Shown one piece after another: positions 12,093 through 14,174 of a DNA stretch of 14,174 nucleotides. Every line of letters starts with the position of its first letter. Position 1 is the first letter of the stretch. The position numbers were made by a program, and so were the translations under genes. The notes below the pieces were generated by a model, which was not told where the DNA came from, did no database searches, and saw only the letters and a list, made by a program, of their open reading frames with translations. Origin of the DNA: Deltaproteobacteria bacterium. GTDB lineage: Bacteria > Desulfobacterota > Desulfarculia > Adiutricales > Adiutricaceae. The DNA lies in assembly GCA_031279155.1 (NCBI GenBank), contig JAITJB010000025.1:1-14174 (forward strand), read 5' to 3'.

Positions 12093-13070
12093 ATGGCTAC
12101 TCAGTGGCCCAATTATACGCCTGAAGAGCTTTTCCAAGTCCAAAAAAATAATATCCAAAAATGGCACGATAATTACTTAGTCATGTTTTCTAGCCAGTGG
12201 GGCGGTTTTTCCGCCGATCCCCAACTCTGGAGCGTCCCGGCTGACGATCACATGGTCCACCGGGGGGATGCGGTCTTTGAGTCTTTTAAAGTGGTTGATG
12301 GCCGGGCTTATTGCCTGCGTCAGCACTTAGATCGCCTTTTAAATTCTGCCGCCTATTTGGGGCTAAATATGCCGCCAGAGTTCGATAGGGTCGAAGACAT
12401 CTTAAGGCAAGCTTATAAAATTGGCGGGCAAGAAGATTTTGTAGTGAGGCTTACCGTCTCCCGGGGCCCGGGCAGCTTTTCAGTTAACCCATACGATTCC
12501 TATGCCAGCCAACTGTACTTAGTAACCATGAAACTAAAAAGGCCGGCTCCGGAGGTTTACGAGCGCGGCGTAAAAATTGCCACCGCCCCTTTTCCGGCTA
12601 AAAGTCAGTATCCGGGCATTAAGACCTGCGACTATCTCCACAATGTCTTAGCTAAAAAATCGGCCATTGACGCAGGGGCCGACTATGTGGTTAGTTTTGA
12701 TCAAGACGACTATCTAACCGAAGGGGCCACGGAAAATATCGCCGTGGTAACTAATGACGGTCAGCTCTTAGTGCCTTCGTTTTCTAGGATCTTAAAGGGC
12801 ATTACTCTACTTAGAGTAATGGAACTCGCTACCACCATTAAGCCGCCTCTTTTAAAGAGCGTTAGTAACCGCGATCTTAAGCGCCATGAGATACCTAGCT
12901 TATTGTCGGAAGCCTTTTTAACTACCACCTCCTTTGACGTTTTAGCTGTAAACTCCTGGGACGGTCAAATCGTAGGCCAAGGCCGGCCTGGCCCGGTAAC
13001 CCAAAAACTCGCCCAGCTAATTGATGCTGAGATACATGCCGATGGCCCCCACACCACCTCCCTTAAATGA
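12093..13070 (+). CDS. Class IV PLP aminotransferase (branched-chain / D-amino acid aminotransferase or aminodeoxychorismate lyase type)
   Basis: Fold-type IV PLP enzyme of 325 residues. Seen: HRGDAVFESFKVVDGRAYCLRQHLDRL (56-82), typical of the family's first domain; GIKTCDYLHNVLAK with Schiff-base K177; LTEGATENIAVV (208-219) binding the cofactor through E210; and ILKGITLLRVMELA (233-246) for the phosphate. The family includes IlvE, which transaminates leucine, isoleucine and valine, D-amino-acid transaminase, and PabC for folate. The sequence alone does not separate these with confidence; an IlvE-like or broad role is my first guess. An extra N-terminal segment of about 30 residues (MATQWPNYTPEELF) precedes the usual start. 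AAGGAG (12078-12083) is well placed. The following membrane-protein gene starts inside its last codons. Confidence 0.88.
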   Translation: MATQWPNYTPEELFQVQKNNIQKWHDNYLVMFSSQWGGFSADPQLWSVPADDHMVHRGDAVFESFKVVDGRAYCLRQHLDRLLNSAAYLGLNMPPEFDRVEDILRQAYKIGGQEDFVVRLTVSRGPGSFSVNPYDSYASQLYLVTMKLKRPAPEVYERGVKIATAPFPAKSQYPGIKTCDYLHNVLAKKSAIDAGADYVVSFDQDDYLTEGATENIAVVTNDGQLLVPSFSRILKGITLLRVMELATTIKPPLLKSVSNRDLKRHEIPSLLSEAFLTTTSFDVLAVNSWDGQIVGQGRPGPVTQKLAQLIDAEIHADGPHTTSLK

Positions 13071-14097
13071 GGATGAGCCTACCGATAAGATCGTAAGGCC
13101 CCATAAAAACCGCGCCAAGCGGCTTATGATGGCCTTAAGCCTGATACTTACCGCAGCTTTTATTTTTGGGATCGTCTTATTTGTCAGATCGAATTTTGAC
13201 GACTTCAAAGACCTGTGGCGTCAGCCCTTAAATAAGTCATTTCTCTTTTTGTTGCCTCTAGCCTGGGCTCTAATGACCTTTGTCAATAGCGAGCTTATGC
13301 GCAAGTGCCTTTACGCCTACGCCCTTAAGCTAACCGTAATCGAGGGCTTAGCTCTTACCATGACGGCTACGGCCTTAAACTATATTATCCCCTTAAAAAG
13401 CGGATCTGGCTTAAGGGGGGTGTATTTAACCGTCTGCCGCAAGCTCTCGGTCACCAATTTCGTAGCCGTCTTAGTCTCGGTTTCGGTTATGACTTTAACC
13501 GTAGCCTCGCTTTTTGGTTTTTTAGGCTTACTACTTTTGGTTTTAGGCGGCCACGAGGCCAACGGTTTACTTTTAGTCTATTTTGGCGGCACGGCTATTA
13601 TGGGACTCTTAGCCGTGCTCTTCTTGGGCCGCCTGCCCATAAAGCTACCTAAGCGGCTTGCTACCTTGGCTTTGGGTTGGGATCTGGTCCGCTCAACTGA
13701 AGGGCTTTTCTTTTCTTTACTGCGCCTTCAAGTGGGCTATTTTCTTACCTGGGCCCTTTTAAACTGGCTGACCTTAGCCGTCTTTAAGGTTTACCTTAGC
13801 CCGGCTGGCATCTTTTTCTACGCGGCTGGTCAAATCCACACCACCTTAGTCAACTTGACCCCGGCCGGCTTAGGGGTGGTGGAAGCTTTTAGCGTCTACG
13901 CTGGACGGGTTATCGAATTTACCCCGGCCCAAGCCCTTATGGCCCAAGCCTTAAACCGCCTAACGGCTATGACTTTACTGGCCATCTTCGGGATATGGGG
14001 CTGGCTCTACCTAACTAGGCTCATCGCCCTGGAAACTAACGCTAGGCCTTTAAAAGAAGCTAAATCTTTAAAAGAAGCTAAATCCCCATCAAATTAA
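13042..14097 (+). CDS. UPF0104 / lysylphosphatidylglycerol synthase TM-region-like membrane protein
   Basis: A polytopic inner-membrane protein of about 351 residues with roughly seven to eight hydrophobic segments: 29-48, 66-82, 100-117, 138-175, 183-200, 230-260 and 310-335. The NYIIPLKSGSGLRGVYL segment (113-129) and NLTPAGLGVVEAF match the conserved loops (N-x-x-P-x-[RK]-x-G-x-x-x-R and P-G-G-L-G-x-x-E) of the UPF0104/AglD/LPG-synthase-TM family. Members flip or transfer lipid-linked groups, but this one lacks the soluble aminoacyl-transferase domain of MprF, so its substrate is unknown. I prefer ATG 13042, with GAGA at 13029-13032; ATG 13036 and 13024 are in frame. It overlaps the aminotransferase by about 29 bases, indicating translational coupling. 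The last residues carry a tandem KEAKSL duplication. Confidence 0.82.
   Translation: MAPTPPPLNEDEPTDKIVRPHKNRAKRLMMALSLILTAAFIFGIVLFVRSNFDDFKDLWRQPLNKSFLFLLPLAWALMTFVNSELMRKCLYAYALKLTVIEGLALTMTATALNYIIPLKSGSGLRGVYLTVCRKLSVTNFVAVLVSVSVMTLTVASLFGFLGLLLLVLGGHEANGLLLVYFGGTAIMGLLAVLFLGRLPIKLPKRLATLALGWDLVRSTEGLFFSLLRLQVGYFLTWALLNWLTLAVFKVYLSPAGIFFYAAGQIHTTLVNLTPAGLGVVEAFSVYAGRVIEFTPAQALMAQALNRLTAMTLLAIFGIWGWLYLTRLIALETNARPLKEAKSLKEAKSPSN
14049..14084 (+). repeat. Perfect 18-base tandem duplication in the 3' end of the membrane-protein gene
   Basis: TTTAAAAGAAGCTAAATC is present twice back to back (14049-14066, 14067-14084). It adds one extra KEAKSL hexapeptide to the cytoplasmic tail without disturbing the frame. 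The copies are identical, so the event is recent or conserved by conversion. Confidence 0.8.
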
Positions 14098-14133
14098 ATA
14101 GCGCCGAAATTAAAAAGTCCAAATTACATTTAA

Positions 14134-14170
14134 CGATGATTAAATGAGGTTTAAATGCTAGCCATCATCG
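14134..14170 (+). promoter_or_regulatory. Stem-loop enclosing the ribosome site of the last gene
   Basis: CGATGAT (14134-14140) pairs with ATCATCG (14164-14170). Inside, TTAAA (14140-14144) pairs with TTTAA (14150-14154) and presents the Shine-Dalgarno GAGG in the loop. The start codon ATG 14155 lies inside the outer stem. The two stems share base 14140, so they cannot both be complete at once. Confidence 0.35.
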
Positions 14171-14174
14171 ATTA
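14155..14174 (+). CDS. hisH: Imidazole glycerol phosphate synthase glutaminase subunit, first codons only (cut by window edge)
   Basis: Six codons and part of a seventh read MLAIID and then TA. HisH proteins start almost invariably M-[IL]-A-I-I-D-Y-G-x-G-N, and a TA that could begin a Tyr codon fits. GAGG (14146-14149) is 5 bases upstream. HisH releases ammonia from glutamine for HisF in histidine biosynthesis. The fragment is very short, so the call rests on this motif alone. It is 57 bases after the membrane-protein stop, on the same strand. Confidence 0.5.

Noticed and set aside
1..14174. Sigma-54 -24/-12 promoters that the activator might control, and tRNA genes
   Set aside because: I found no convincing TGGCAC-N5-TTGC site and no tRNA-like T-loop by eye.

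Overview
The window reads as a chromosomal segment of a Gram-negative bacterium, most likely a deltaproteobacterium (Desulfobacterota-like). This is an inference from gene content: a PAS/sigma-54 activator, a cluster of c-di-GMP signalling genes that includes an HD-GYP protein, a DUF1847 protein, and histidine and pentose-phosphate genes. No rRNA or other marker gene confirms it. Base composition is moderate and leucine TTA/CTT/TTG codons are common. CTAG, which many bacteria avoid, is frequent. Gaps between genes are unusually rich in short, degenerate tandem repeats and small palindromes.

Layout. Bases 1-286 hold the tail of an AbiEi-like antitoxin gene and a frame-shifted, truncated AbiEii-like toxin gene, i.e. 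a decayed type IV toxin-antitoxin module. Bases 473-1826 (minus strand) encode a PAS-AAA+-Fis sigma-54-dependent activator split by one apparent extra base. Bases 2426-4259 (plus) hold a receiver-GAF-GGDEF diguanylate cyclase overlapping a PilZ protein: maker and candidate reader of c-di-GMP. A 970-base repeat-filled gap (4260-5229) follows. Next come a 653-residue HEAT-like helical protein (5230-7191) and an HD-GYP-type protein (7327-8790). The N-terminal domains of these two proteins look related to each other, so they probably form a functional pair. Bases 9078-9902 encode a DUF1847 cysteine-rich protein with a lysine-rich tail, preceded by an attenuator-like leader. Convergent to it on the minus strand is a DegT/DnrJ-type sugar aminotransferase (9994-11133).

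The right end is a compact plus-strand run: ribulose-phosphate 3-epimerase (rpe, 11392-12051), a class IV PLP aminotransferase (12093-13070), an overlapping UPF0104/LPG-synthase-TM-like membrane protein (13042-14097), and the first codons of what looks like hisH (14155 to the window end).

How they work together. The central four genes plausibly form a local c-di-GMP circuit: synthesis by GGDEF, binding by PilZ, hydrolysis by HD-GYP, plus a scaffold-like partner. The right-hand run is housekeeping metabolism. Most interesting for follow-up are the HEAT/HD-GYP pair with a shared N-terminal module, the lysine-tailed DUF1847 protein with its leader, and the helically phased repeat array at 4625-4757.
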